Positions 1 to 17,099 of a DNA stretch of 62,000 nt are shown here, piece after piece. The stretch comes from Chrysomallon squamiferum (lineage: Eukaryota > Mollusca > Gastropoda > Neomphalida > Peltospiridae). Each line of letters opens with the position of its first letter. The first letter of the stretch is position 1. A program made the translations under genes and the position numbers. The stretch spans positions 4,199,167 through 4,261,166 of the forward strand of contig CM022665.1 of NCBI GenBank assembly GCA_012295275.1, in the 5' to 3' direction. A model generated the notes under the pieces. That model was not told where the DNA came from. It saw nothing but the letters and a program-made list of their open reading frames with translations, and made no database searches.

Positions 1-5189
<5,189 letters not shown>

Positions 5190-6123
5190 CGTTAGTTTCC
5201 TCCTCTGTAACACCTTTTTGAAAACAAACACCTAGACACAATACTTATAAACAACTGGTGATAACGAAACCAGGACCGAGTTCTTTTATCTAACAAAGGA
5301 GAAACTGTATTAGGACTAAGGCGCAGAACTGGTATTAAATCTGCGATTATTTCGCTTCAAGGATCGCTACAAATCCTCATATAAACTGCTGTTAAGTGTT
5401 GATAACAGTTGCTGATAAATAATGATCATTTGGAAGTAGAAATCCGCTGCCATTGGCTGTGTATAATTACTGGTTTTGTTTTAATAGCAGGGAGTGATCA
5501 TTCATTTGCACCTTTCCTTAGATATAAAAGCACATACCACGTCCTTTTCAGTTACAGGACTGATCATACGACTAACGACTTTTCAGTTTTGTGCACTGAC
5601 CACTCATTTACATACAAATCATCCCCGATCTTAAATCAGTGACCCAAATAAACTTTACAGTCCGTCTTTGGTTGTACGGAAGGCGAATATTTTGTACACT
5701 TCAGGTTTTTAGTTTCAGTCTTTTCCGATCAGCTTTTTCTGCTAATAATACAGTATGCTTATTAAAAAACAGGATGAAGTTTTCTTTCTTTCTTTCGTTC
5801 TTTCGTTTTTCTTCTTTCTTTCTTTCGTTTTTCTTCTTTTTTTCTTTCTTTCTTATTTTTTTTTTTTTTTGATGGCAAAAATTCTCACGACAGACCGAGT
5901 TAGACCATAATTATGTATAACGACCATAAGACAGCGCTGATTTTTCTTTCATATTTTTATATTTTATTATTATTATTATTATTTTATTTATTTATTATTT
6001 ATTATTATTTTTCTTTTAAAGTTTTTTTTATTTTTATTTTTATTTTTTTTATAGTTGTAGACATATTAATGGATAATTTACAACTTCTCTTGTTCAAAAC
6101 ATTCTAATTATTATTTTTTTAAA

Positions 6124-6156
<33 letters not shown>

Positions 6157-7045
6157 TTCATTGTACTAAATGAACAAAACAGTCAGTATTTGATAACCAA
6201 AGTTAATGTATCCTTAGTATACTTTAAAGAAATAAACTATAACAATTATTGTCGTAAACTGTCATGTTATCTGTCGTGCAGTACAAAAGAATAGATAAAG
6301 TATTATCATAAAGTAAGTGCTGTTGGCAGTAATGAAGCAAAGGTTATTATTAAATCTGCATTTTTTTTTTTTTTTTTTTTTTTTTCGATTTAGAGATAAT
6401 ATATTTACGCGTTTAAATTATTTTAAAACACGATTAATTATTATTATGAAGTTTATCGGATGAGATGACTTCAAACCTTTAATTAGAGCTGAACTGAACT
6501 TGTGAAGGCGATCACATGATATTCGAGAGGGAGAATATTCGTTCAGGAAACAGAGCAGAAATGTGAATGTCGGCCATTATGATAAAATCTGGAGTTTCTA
6601 TGACAAAAATGAGTCAAAACACAATCTAAAGCATTCAAGATGACATGAACTGTCACACTATTTTATCTACTCGAATGATAATGTAAATTAATAATATATT
6701 CAATAAAAGTTAAATTCAAAATACATTTGATTATTATTACTATTACAGCTGTTGTTATTGTTGTTGTTATTATTTATTTATTTATTTATTGTTTTATTAC
6801 GTATCTAGAGAAGATTACTTGTTTTGTTTTTGTTTTTTAAATTTGTAACAGAAATAACAGAGTATTTTATCTTTATTAATATTTTGTTTCTTTGAAGTCT
6901 ATTTCATTTCATATGGTTAAATCATTTTATTTCATTTCCATTCATTTCATTTTAATTTTACTTTATTTTATTTTTATTTTAATTTTATTAGTATCATTCG
7001 TTTCTATTTTATTAAAAAAACAAACAAAAAAAACAAAGAAAACAA
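5190..7045. other. Intergenic, low complexity
   Basis: This is the region upstream of the amidase start and downstream of peptide gene A. It contains TTTC-rich polypyrimidine at 5780-5870, ATT runs at 5965-6010 and 6120-6155, a poly-T of about 25 at 6361-6385, and TTAT/TTTA runs at 6770-6795. A TATA-like ATATAAAAG at 5522-5530 has no gene attached that I can support. No coding exon was recognised. Confidence 0.6.
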
Positions 7046-7143
7046 CTTGTTTTTAATTTTATTGTCTTTATTTCATTTTAAATGAGGGACGATTGCAATC
7101 ATGATCCTATCTTTTTTCAGAATTTCTCTTTTATTTTTGATTA

Positions 7144-7249
7144 TTATTTGACGATGTCGTGATCATTCATCTCGTTTTCCTCCAACATATCTTTCAACAT
7201 TTCCTCATCCACATTGACGTCACGATCAACCTGAAACATGAAACAAAAG

Positions 7250-7332
<83 letters not shown>

Positions 7333-8369
7333 TGTATATATGTATATATAGGTGTGTGTGTGTGTGTGTGAATGCAAAAGTCTGGAAATTGCAAATTTAA
7401 ACATTAATCCTAAAATCTACCAAAACATTAAACTTTAGTACACATAACAAACATATAATTCAGTCATATAATAAAGTTAGAACAGTACACAGACATAAAA
7501 ACAATGTAACAATTGTCATTCAGAATATGTAAAGAAAAATGTACAGTAGAAAAACGTAGGCTACATTGGTGAAATTTGTTGGTTTAGGTTGATTATGGGT
7601 ACATTAGTAAAATTTACTCTTACTTTGATGGAATGTGGTTTGAGAAAGGGTTGCTGTGATTGTATAGTGGGACTCAGAATAACTTAATAGTACTTAGAGG
7701 TAAGGTTTCAAGTAGGAAATGGCAGTAAGTTATAATTTTGACATTTTCCTGGAAAACCGTTCTCTATGAATTCGAAGGTCAACAGTAAAAAATTATAAGT
7801 ATATATGTGTATGTATATATATATATATATATATGAACAAGATGACAACAGTAAATATAATTATATATATAAAAACATTCGAGAAGAGGCTGACTTTTAA
7901 ACATTTTATGACGGTATTTCACAGCAGAAATGTAATATTGTATTATGAAAATATAACTTACATGCATATGAAATGAAATAAAATACTAACCGCTGATAAA
8001 GGTTTGTTTAACATGCGCAGGCGCGCTACACTCTGGGTCTGCTGAACAAGAACTAATACCAGCAGAAAGATGACTAATTTCATCTGTAATAATAATAATA
8101 ATAACAATAATAACAATAATAGTAATAACAATAATAGTAATAATGATAATAACAACAACAACAACAATAATAATAAATGTTTAAAGTATAAAGATGACAA
8201 TGCTGAATAATTAATCGTATTGATTAGCAGCAAAAATACTGTATATGCACCTTCCCGGAGACAGGAAGAACGTACCAAAGCTCTGCTAAATTAGCAATGT
8301 ATAAACACTTTCAAAAAATATTATTAGTAGTAGTTATAAAATAATCAGGTTTGTTTGACTTACCTGCAT
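7144..8369 (-). CDS. Cysteine-free secreted small peptide, copy A
   Basis: Function unknown. Three coding exons read on the minus strand at 8369-8364 (ATG CAG only), 8083-7991 and 7230-7144. All junctions are phase 0 with consensus GTAAGT or GTTAGT donors and CAG acceptors. The product is 61 residues. MKLVIFLLVLVLVQQTQS forms a signal peptide core, with likely cleavage near SVA. The mature part would begin RLRMLNKPLSA, basic, and end in an acidic, helix-prone tail (VDRDVNVDEEMLKDML, then EENEMNDHDIVK). It has no cysteine, no dibasic site and no membrane segment after the signal. A TATA box lies about 95 bases upstream of the ATG, and AATAAA-type signals follow the stop. It is a near-identical inverted partner of copy B. 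It matches no family I know; a hormone, secreted effector or innate-defence peptide are all possible. Confidence 0.75.
7257..7372. repeat. Compound microsatellite (AT)n(TATG)n(GT)n
   Basis: Lies in intron 2 of peptide gene A, immediately upstream of its third exon. The corresponding tract in copy B (13217-13280) is shorter and differently arranged, so this is the fastest-changing part of the duplication. Confidence 0.9.
7600..7795 (-). repeat. Dispersed repeat family F1, copy 2 (intron 2 of copy A)
   Basis: The reverse complement shares ACTGTTGACC, AACTTACTGCCATTTCC and ACCTTACCTCTAAGTACTAT with 1907-2110. It therefore predates the duplication of the peptide gene and also exists independently in the amidase gene. 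Confidence 0.6.
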
Positions 8370-8434
8370 GTTTGGGGTCGTAGTTGCTGCTGCTGCTGTT
8401 GTTGTTATTGTTGTTGTTTGTGTGCTGATGTCTC

Positions 8435-8480
8435 TTCAACGTTTCTAGCAGGAGTCTAGGACTTATATTTATTACAGGAA
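8435..8480 (-). promoter_or_regulatory. TATA promoter of peptide gene A
   Basis: On the minus strand AATAAATATAAGTCC (about 8461-8475) is followed by CTAGACTCCTGCTAGAAAC. The arrangement is shared with copy B and, in diverged form, with the orphan leader at 9263-9385. Transcription probably starts about 30 bases downstream, near 8435. Confidence 0.6.
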
Positions 8481-8936
8481 GGTGTCTGATCTGATATTTT
8501 CTGGTGTGAGAAGTGAGAGGCGTTTTAACACCATGTCACAAATGGTAGAAAAAAACAGTATCATATTACTTGATAACGGAAAGTATCATTATATGAATGT
8601 CATTAACATAATGTGAAAAAGCAGAGAAAATAAATGAAAAAAAAAATTAAAAATAAAAAATAAAAAAGGAAATGATTACTTCATTATGAAATATTTACCA
8701 TTAATAAGTAAATGCTAAAAATGTAGGCTACAGCATTTAAAGTTATTTGTTTTATTATTTTTATTTCATTTTTCAATTTTATACACACACACAAAAAAAG
8801 AAAGAAGTAAAAAAATCCTATTATTTTATTATCATATACCTACACATACACACATAGTAGCAGGGTGGACCCCTAACAGGCCAATCAGGTTGGGCAAAAA
8901 CATGAAAATGAAAACTGGGAACTAAAAAAAAAAAAA

Positions 8937-8951
8937 AAAATTAAAAATAAA

Positions 8952-9020
<69 letters not shown>

Positions 9021-9021
9021 T
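8937..9021. repeat. (AAAT)n(AAT)n microsatellite
   Basis: Simple-sequence tract in the spacer of the inverted duplication. Confidence 0.9.
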
Positions 9022-9262
9022 TGCTTTTATTCTGAGAAGTTTCGAATAAGGTTAAAATCTTTGGTTTTATTTGATTCCTTTGATGTTTTGCGATTAAGTG
9101 AGCCTTTCGGACTCTTGTCAGTGTTCGTTTTTAAAGTTTTCCAGGAAGAAATTTTTGAGTATACAATATACGCCTATGCAGCTTGTTTCAAGCGCCAAAA
9201 TTTCTCATTAAGACAAAGAAACGAAATAGAATAACGTTTTATAATCGCACTGTATGAAGTAC

Positions 9263-9425
9263 CTGCATCGTTGGCTTAGTACTTGTTGCAGCTTTGATGT
9301 GGGGAGGGTGAGGGGTGCTCAAATAGAGTTTTAAGCAGACGTCTCTTCTTTGTTCGCACCAGGAACATGGTTTTATATTTATAGCAGAGAAAAATGTCTC
9401 AGCGGAAACTTTTCAGGTGACAGGT
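9263..9425 (-). pseudogene. Orphan third promoter and first exon of the small-peptide family
   Basis: On the minus strand this segment has the same order of motifs as copies A and B: CACCTGAAAA, then TATAAATATAAA (about 9371-9383), GAAGAGACGTCTGC, TGCAAC, and finally ATG CAG followed by the donor GTACTT (ATG at 9268-9266). In copies A and B the equivalent text is CACCAGAAAA, a TATA box, GAAGAGACATCAGC, AGCAAC and ATGCAG|GTAAGT. No matching exon 2 or 3 is visible between this leader and copy A's promoter. It is either a decayed third gene or an alternative upstream promoter that could splice into exon 2 of copy A, which lies on the same strand about 1.2 kb downstream. Confidence 0.6.
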
Positions 9426-9773
9426 TTAAAACAGTGGATCAGCCATTCACAAATAAAAATGAAATATGAATTAATCTCAAAAAAAAAAAAAAAAAAAAAA
9501 ATAGAAGAAGAAGAAGAAGAAAAAGAAAAAACCTTCTCACATTTTTTTTCCAGTCTGTGGCTTCCTTTAAATGAGCCAGAATCCCCTGGCCCAGGGGGCT
9601 ATAACGCCTCCGCTAAGAATGTCTTCTGTATGTTGCGAATTTCTGTGACCAGTAGAACGTGAATAAATCAATAATGATGATGATGATTTTTTTATTTACA
9701 GAAGCAAACAATTTAAAATATATAGTTTTCCTTATTTAACTTCAGTTTTAAATTTATGATTAATAAAATGTCC

Positions 9774-10658
<885 letters not shown>

Positions 10659-11109
10659 TATATACACACACACACGTTTTGTTAACACCTATAGTTAATA
10701 TTATACATATATCGACAGTATGTTACACTGTCTTTGTTATCACTGGTTTCATCATACAGATCAATATTACATGAAAACAATAATAAGAATCAGATTTCAA
10801 ACATGGGTGAGGCAAATAAACTGAGTTACTCAACCGCAAACACAAATGTGTTTACACTTTCAGTGTAACACCTCACTTTTGTTTCATTTAGACCATGTTT
10901 CCTGGCACAAACAAAAGATCTAATGTGTCTGTTTTATTCATTATTACTCACGACCAATGTTAGCTAAAAATAAAACAATACAATACAGTCAGTGGATAAA
11001 GATATAGTGCTGTCATACAAAAATACTAATACCTATTTTTTCAAAAAATTTGCGACTACAGGAAATTTCAGTATTATTTTTTAGTACAGTAATAGTAATA
11101 GTAGTAGTT

Positions 11110-11141
<32 letters not shown>

Positions 11142-11149
11142 GTTACATG

Positions 11150-11717
11150 AAAGACAATGAGCTTGTTACAGCCATTTATGAAATAGTTAATAAGAAACAA
11201 GTATGTTTAATTTTCATAAGTGAACATATTTTTATTTATGTTGTTTTTCCTTCTACTCTTCTTCCTCCTTTTTGTATTTGTATTGTTGTTGTTGTTGCTG
11301 CTGCTGCTGCTGATGATGATGATGATGCTGTTGTTACCATCATTCAATTTTAATCAGTTTAGCTGTTGTTTAATTTATAAATACTGTTATACTTTACACT
11401 GGGTGTCAGGTTTAGACTCGAATAAAAATATAATTAAAACTGAAAAAATAACCATTTTTTATTATTAAAAAGGAAAAGGAAATGATTATATTCATCATCA
11501 TTATACACATCATTATTATCATCATCATCATGTCCACCAACCTCATTATTATCATCATCATTATCATCGACATTATTATTATCATCGTCATAATCACTTC
11601 TTCCTCATCAATATTATTAGTATTAATGTCATCATTATAACCAAAATCATTATCATCATCATTATTTTGTTCTTATTATTATTATTGTCACTGTTATTGT
11701 TGTTGTTGTTGTTGTCA

Positions 11718-11759
<42 letters not shown>

Positions 11760-12150
11760 TGGAAACAGTGAGCTTATTATTTTAATTTATGTTTAAACAC
11801 AAGTTACTCATGAAATAGTCAATAATGCACAAGTTTGTTTGAAATACATTACATATACATTGTGGAAAAAGACATTTGCAAAGACTTCTTCTTGTCATTG
11901 TCATCATCAGAATTTTATTTATATATCTGAAATAGGTTTTTCTTATGTTGGTAGCTTTTTGAAATTTTAATTGACAAAGACCACATCAGCTGTTACGGTT
12001 TATATTCAGATTTAAACTGAATAAAACAGAGAGTAAGGTTAAATGAGATATTTCCTTTTATTATTTCATACATTTACCCCTACAAGCTACTTTAAAGAAA
12101 AAGGAAAAGATTATAATACTAATCATCATCATCATACATGACAACCATGA
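11150..12150. repeat. Diverged tandem duplication, period about 620 bp
   Basis: Copy 1 (about 11150-11500) and copy 2 (about 11760-12150) share, in the same order, an ACARTGAGCTT motif, ATGAAATAGTYAATAA, CAAGT-TGTTT, TCAGCTGTT, a TTTARACT-GAATAAAA motif, and AAAAGGAAAAG followed by ATC-rich text. Simple (TTG)(CTG)(ATG) units sit inside copy 1. Non-coding; lies 5' of peptide gene B. Confidence 0.55.
11485..11755. repeat. ATC/ATT/TTG-rich imperfect trinucleotide tract
   Basis: Irregular TCATCATTATT-type units end in (TTG)n and (ATT)n. Long reading frames of Met/Ile or Asp/Asn runs come from this composition and are not genes. Confidence 0.85.
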
Positions 12151-12460
12151 AACATTGTCATCATCATCATCATTTTCTTCATTACCATAAATATCATTAT
12201 CATAATCATCATCAGTTTCAGTTTCATGACCATCAACCTCATTGTCATCATCAGCAGCACTGTTATTATCATCATTATCATTATCGTCTTTGCCGTCAGT
12301 ATATTCATCATCATAACCATCAACCTGGTCATTTACTAATGGATTGTAAGTGGTACTTTCCGTTATCAAGTAATATGATACTGTTTTTTCTACCATTTGT
12401 GACATGGTGTTAAAACACCTCTCACTTCTTACACCAGAAAATATCAGATCTGACACCTTC

Positions 12461-12480
12461 ATGTAATAAATATAAGTCCT
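12461..12480 (+). promoter_or_regulatory. TATA promoter of peptide gene B
   Basis: AATAAATATAAGTCC sits about 90 bases upstream of the ATG at 12560. The flanking sequence matches the promoter of copy A on the opposite strand. Confidence 0.6.
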
Positions 12481-12559
12481 AGACTCCTGCTAGAAACATT
12501 GAAGAGACATCAGCACAAAAACAACAACAACAGCAGTAGCAGCAACTACAAGGCCAAAC

Positions 12560-13386
12560 ATGCAGGTAAGTCACACAAACCTGATTATTTTATAAATACT
12601 AATAACATTTTTTGAAAGTGTTTACACATTGCTAATTTAGCAGAGCTTTGGTATGTTCTTCCTGTCTCCGGGAAGGTGCATATACAATATATTTTGCTGC
12701 TAATCAATACGATTAATTACTCAACATTGTCATCTTTATACTTTAAACATTTATTATTATTGTTGTTGTTGTTGTTATTATCATTATTACTATTATTGTT
12801 ATTACTATTATTGTTATTATTGTTATTATTATTATTATTACAGATGAAATTAGTCATCTTTCTGCTGGTATTAGTTCTTGTTCACCAGACCCAGAGTGTA
12901 GCGCGCCTGCGCATGTTAAACAAACCTTTATCAGTGGTTAGTATTTTATTTCTTTTCATATGCATGTAAGTTATATTTTTGTAATACAATATTACATTTC
13001 TGCTGTGAAATACCGTTATAAAATGTTTAAAAGTCAGCCTCCTCTCGAAAATTATAACTTACTGCCGTTTCCTACTTGAAACCTTACCTCTAAGTACTAT
13101 TAAGTTATTCTGAGTCCCACTATACAATCACAGCAACCCTTTCTCAAACCACATTCCATGAAAGTAAAAGTAAATTTTAGGATTAATGTTTAAATTTGCA
13201 ATTTCCAGACTTTTACATTCACACACACACACACACACCTATATATATACATATAAACATATATATATATATATATATATTTTTTGTTTCATGTTTCAGG
13301 TTGATCGTGACATCAATGTGGATGAGGAAATGTTGAAAGATATGTTGGAGGAAAACGAGATGAATGATCACGATATCGTCAAATAA
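12560..13386 (+). CDS. Cysteine-free secreted small peptide, copy B
   Basis: Exons are 12560-12565 (ATG CAG), 12844-12936 and 13300-13386, all phase 0, with donors GTAAGT and GTTAGT. The 61-residue product differs from copy A at three residues: Gln to His in the signal region (QQTQ to HQTQ), Ala to Val at the exon 2/3 border (PLSA to PLSV), and Val to Ile (DRDV to DRDI). A fourth difference is silent (GAC/GAT). A second ATG opens exon 2, so a leader lacking exon 1 coding could still give a 59-residue secreted product. AATAAA signals occur at about 13398 and 13472. Function unknown. The conserved frame with changes confined to a few codons argues that both copies are, or recently were, expressed genes. 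Confidence 0.78.
13050..13180 (+). repeat. Dispersed repeat family F1, copy 3 (truncated)
   Basis: In intron 2 of copy B. It carries ACTTACTGCCGTTTCCTAC through ACATTCCATGAAAG but lacks the GTTGACC-side portion present at 1907 and 7795, because a deletion joins the AAATTATAACTTACTGCC text directly to CCTCTCG. Confidence 0.6.
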
Positions 13387-13532
13387 TAATCAAAAATAAT
13401 AAAAGAGAAATTTTGAAAAAAGATAAACATTATGATTTCAACCAGTCATGATTTAGTATCATTTCAAATGAAATAAAAATAGTAAATTTAAAAACCAAGT
13501 TGTGTTCTCATTTTAAAAAATTAGATTGAACC

Positions 13533-13536
<4 letters not shown>

Positions 13537-13613
<77 letters not shown>
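13537..13613. repeat. (AG)n microsatellite
   Basis: About 38 perfect AG units, just outside the 3' end of the right duplication arm. Confidence 0.95.
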
Positions 13614-13616
<3 letters not shown>

Positions 13617-14231
13617 ACAACACATATACAGAGGTAAAATAAAAATATTAACAAATAGCTATAGATAAATTCTCTAATTATTCTTCTTATACAAATTATG
13701 GATGGCTGTTTTCTTCTTTTTTTTTCTCACATTTTACAATTATATACATAGAATACGTTTAAAGAATCATTTTTAAATATGTGTACAAATCACAGTTCAA
13801 TCCAGCATTCTTTGTTTATTTATTGTAATGTAGTTCCAGTATAAATAATACTTTCAGCTTATTTTATTTTATTTTATGGAAATTTTTTTATTATTATTAC
13901 TATATTATTATTATTATTATTATTATTAATGAATAAATAGTTTTTTGTCACCTCTGACTTGTACACTCATTGTGGAAAAGTACGCCATGATTCATTTTTT
14001 TTAAATTTTAAACATAGAACAATAATATGCCTCACCTATGTTTGAAATCAGATATCTGTTATTTTTTCATGCCATACTGGTCATTAGTGAGAAAAGCCCC
14101 ACCAGGTGTTTGTGATATGTACCAGTGTTACCTGCTGACAACACCTGTGTTATACAAACTGCAGGTGTCAACTTCACATGAACATAATAACAGTAATGCT
14201 AAATGATATAGTAATTGTAAAAGTAGTAGTC

Positions 14232-14317
<86 letters not shown>

Positions 14318-14561
14318 TAATAAATGGTAGTAGGTAGTAAGGCTGTAATAGAATGTAATACTGGTTGTAATTAATTCACATACAATTTACCTGAGGTAAA
14401 TGTTAGAAAATCCAATCCTTAAACTGTTGATTTATCCAGATTTTTCTTTACCTGTATACATTAAATAAGTGGCATCATATTATATATGTATTATGTATGT
14501 ATATATACAAAAATACACATGAACACACACACTTTGTGTAATGCAACATCTAAAAATAACA

Positions 14562-14963
14562 TTATGAACATTGAACAGTTATGAACAATGAAAACAGTTG
14601 TACTGAAAAAGAAATCTTATTATTTTGGGCAACTTGCATTTGTTAATAACAAAGAATAATGATTAAAATGATAATGACAAAAAAAATGAATTTCACCATT
14701 TTACAACAAAATGTATGCTTTAATGTTTTGCAGTAACTAAAAATAACAACAAAATTCATATTCCATAAAAAATAAGTTTTATTTCTGAATTTTGTAACAA
14801 TATGAACATTTGAACAATTATGAACAATGAAAACCCTGAGCATAAATGAAAATTGGAATTAGCTCTTATATTGAAAAAGAATCTTTACAATTTGGGCAAG
14901 TAGCAAGTGTTAATAACAAAGAATAATGATAAAAACAAAAATACAGATATCTCCATTTTACCC
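14562..14963. repeat. Diverged tandem duplication, period about 240 bp
   Basis: Copy 1 (14562-14705) and copy 2 (14803-14963) share, in order, AACA-TTGAACA, TTATGAACAATGAAAAC, a TTGAAAAAGAA-TCTT-like motif, TTTGGGCAA, TTAATAACAAAGAATAATGA and a CCATTTTAC end. Non-coding. Confidence 0.65.
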
Positions 14964-15259
14964 CTTCATGACTAAGTGTAAAAGGCTGGTTCATGTGGCA
15001 GATGGTAGCTGTATTTTTTTTTAACAACACTTAAAGAAACTTTAGAGTCAATCAGGACTTCACAAAGCTAGCTGTGCCCAGTTACTGTTGTTATATTTTG
15101 TTATTAAATAAGAGCTGACAAAAAAAAAAAAAAAAAAAAAATGCCCACAAAAACCTGAAAAAACAAAACAACAAAGAAAATGCATAAAACAACAACAAAA
15201 AAAACTACATAAATTGGAAGCATGAAAATTTGTATTTAGACTTGCATTATGAGAGACAC

Positions 15260-15261
<2 letters not shown>

Positions 15262-15309
<48 letters not shown>
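15262..15309. repeat. (CA)n microsatellite
   Basis: About 24 perfect CA units. Confidence 0.95.
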
Positions 15310-15313
<4 letters not shown>

Positions 15314-16575
15314 CATAAATAAACTGCTACCAGCTTATTCACTAATGTTATTGATTAGAAGCAATATTATTCATTCACCTGGCTGAAACAACCCAATGGG
15401 TACACTAAAAGGTTTATTTCAGCAAAAACACAATCATAATATTGTTTAGATTCATCAAAGTGAGAGAAAATAAGTGAATTTAAAAACAAAAATATATTAA
15501 ATTACTACTACAGATGATAATGATTGTTTATAATAAGAAAAATGACGATGATAACATCCAGCATGCAAAAACAACAAAAACAGTTAAATGAATGGTAGAC
15601 AATAATTTTTTATATAACAAGTAACAGTAATAATAATGAATAAATGAATAAATAAAAAAATAACAATAAGAAATTAAAAGCAGAAAAATTAAATAGACAT
15701 CCAATTCAAGAATGATCAGTCATTCTAGCATTAAACAAGTTGTAACAACAATGCTTTTTTTTTTTTGCACATACCAAACAAATTATAAAGGTGAATTCAT
15801 AAACTGATTCATTCTAGCACTAGAGACCTTTCAACATGGATGTTTCTTTTACAAACATAAATGTTTCTGAAATTAGTATTAATTTTTTTTAAATGTTTAT
15901 GGATATAATACTGCATGTTTCAAGTGCGTATTGATATTAAATAATTTTGTCTAAACAGTTGGTGAACTGTGACAAATATAGTACATTTTGGTTATATAAA
16001 TTTCTGACCAGCTGCAACACACACGATATGGAAACTTACCATGATATTATTTTGAGCACATTACATAACACACACTAAAGGAAAATTTAGGATTGCGTAT
16101 CACTGAAAACAACAGTACAAAAGTAACATGTGGCATAGACCAAGGTACTAAATTACACATCTCTTTTCCATACCATTTACATTTATTAAAATGCACATTA
16201 CCTTATGATATCATGCCCTTTTTATTTTTTCATGTCACTAAATAAAACATTTTACTTCACCAGAATAATACAGGACAAATGTAATTACAGTCCATTAGAC
16301 AAAAACTATAGCTCTATTTCACAAATAATAAACTTTATTATATATATTTTAATAACTGGCTAATTAAAAGTGATATATATATATACATATATTTCCTGCT
16401 ATTATTATGTGAAGTAGCAATATAGGATGACTAAATAAATGTCTATATTTGCAGGCACTAAACAGAAATCTAGCTTTTTAAGATGGAATTGTACTTATCT
16501 TGCTAAATTACTTGTTAGTTACAAATATATATTGTTCAACACGCTTTCTGGTTTTCTTTTAAAAAATAAATGTTT

Positions 16576-16609
<34 letters not shown>

Positions 16610-16690
16610 ATATCAGATTACGTTAGAATGGCCTGATTCTGGCTCTTCCAGATATTAAAATGTACCTTGTAAAGTTTATTTTTGAAAAGA

Positions 16691-16731
16691 AAACCATTTT
16701 CAAAATGATCTTTTAAGATCTAAACCAGCAA
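16691..16731 (-). repeat. Fragment of dispersed repeat F2
   Basis: The reverse complement reads GCTGGTTTAGATCTTAAAAG, then ATCATTTTGAAAATGG. It matches the start of the copies at 31351 and 60160. Only the start of the element is present. Confidence 0.65.
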
Positions 16732-17099
16732 TTAAACATTAAAAAAATGTGCGTACACAAACACACACACACACACATGCGTGTATATGTATATGAGGGA
16801 AGGAGCTTTATGAAATTGCAGACTATATCATGTGACAAATGAAATACTCAAACAATGAAATAAAAACAGTCATTATGCAATGCAAACTGGAACCAATAAC
16901 AAGGGCAGTTATTCAACTGAAAACATGAATTATCAATGCTCAAATATGAATTAGCAATGCAATAACGCATTCTGGTCAATAACTAGAGCAAATAATTAAG
17001 CTATTTGCTCTAAGCTATGTTTGTGATAGGCTGTGTTTGTGTTAGACTGTTTGAACTCTCTTTCCAGTCTTGTCCACACATAGACCCATTTTGGTGATG

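Larger units (their letters stand above)
7045..8600 (-). repeat. Left arm of the inverted duplication (contains copy A)
   Basis: The reverse complement of this arm matches 12340-13510 across the promoter, all three exons, both introns and the 3' flank. By eye intron 1 is about 95% identical and the exons differ at 4 of 180 positions. The arm carries about 140 bp in intron 2 that the right arm lacks. Confidence 0.85.
12340..13510 (+). repeat. Right arm of the inverted duplication (contains copy B)
   Basis: Reverse-complement counterpart of 7045-8600. The match starts near ACTTTCCGTTATCAAGTAAT and runs past the polyadenylation signals. About 140 bp present in intron 2 of the left arm (an AT microsatellite plus the 5' part of repeat F1) is absent here. 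Confidence 0.85.
13614..17099. other. Intergenic, repeat-rich
   Basis: No exon recognised. It contains (AAT)n with ATG interruptions at 14231-14325, a diverged tandem duplication at 14562-14963, (CA)n of about 24 units at 15262-15309, AT runs at 16579-16607, and a fragment of dispersed repeat F2 at 16691-16731. The part nearest 17099 is probably the 3' UTR of AMN1. Its polyadenylation site could not be fixed. Confidence 0.6.

Noticed and set aside
5409-5642. Plus-strand 77-codon frame upstream of the amidase with a TATA-like motif nearby
   Set aside because: No signal peptide, no domain, no splice-supported partner exon; probably chance.
7144-8369. Idea that the small secreted peptide is a venom or conopeptide-type precursor
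   Set aside because: It lacks cysteines, a dibasic processing site and any superfamily signal I recognise. A short signal peptide plus acidic tail is not enough to call it.
12061-12462. A 133-codon minus-strand frame rich in Asp/Asn
   Set aside because: Generated by ATC/ATT trinucleotide repeats; it overlaps the promoter of peptide gene B on the opposite strand and lacks any domain.
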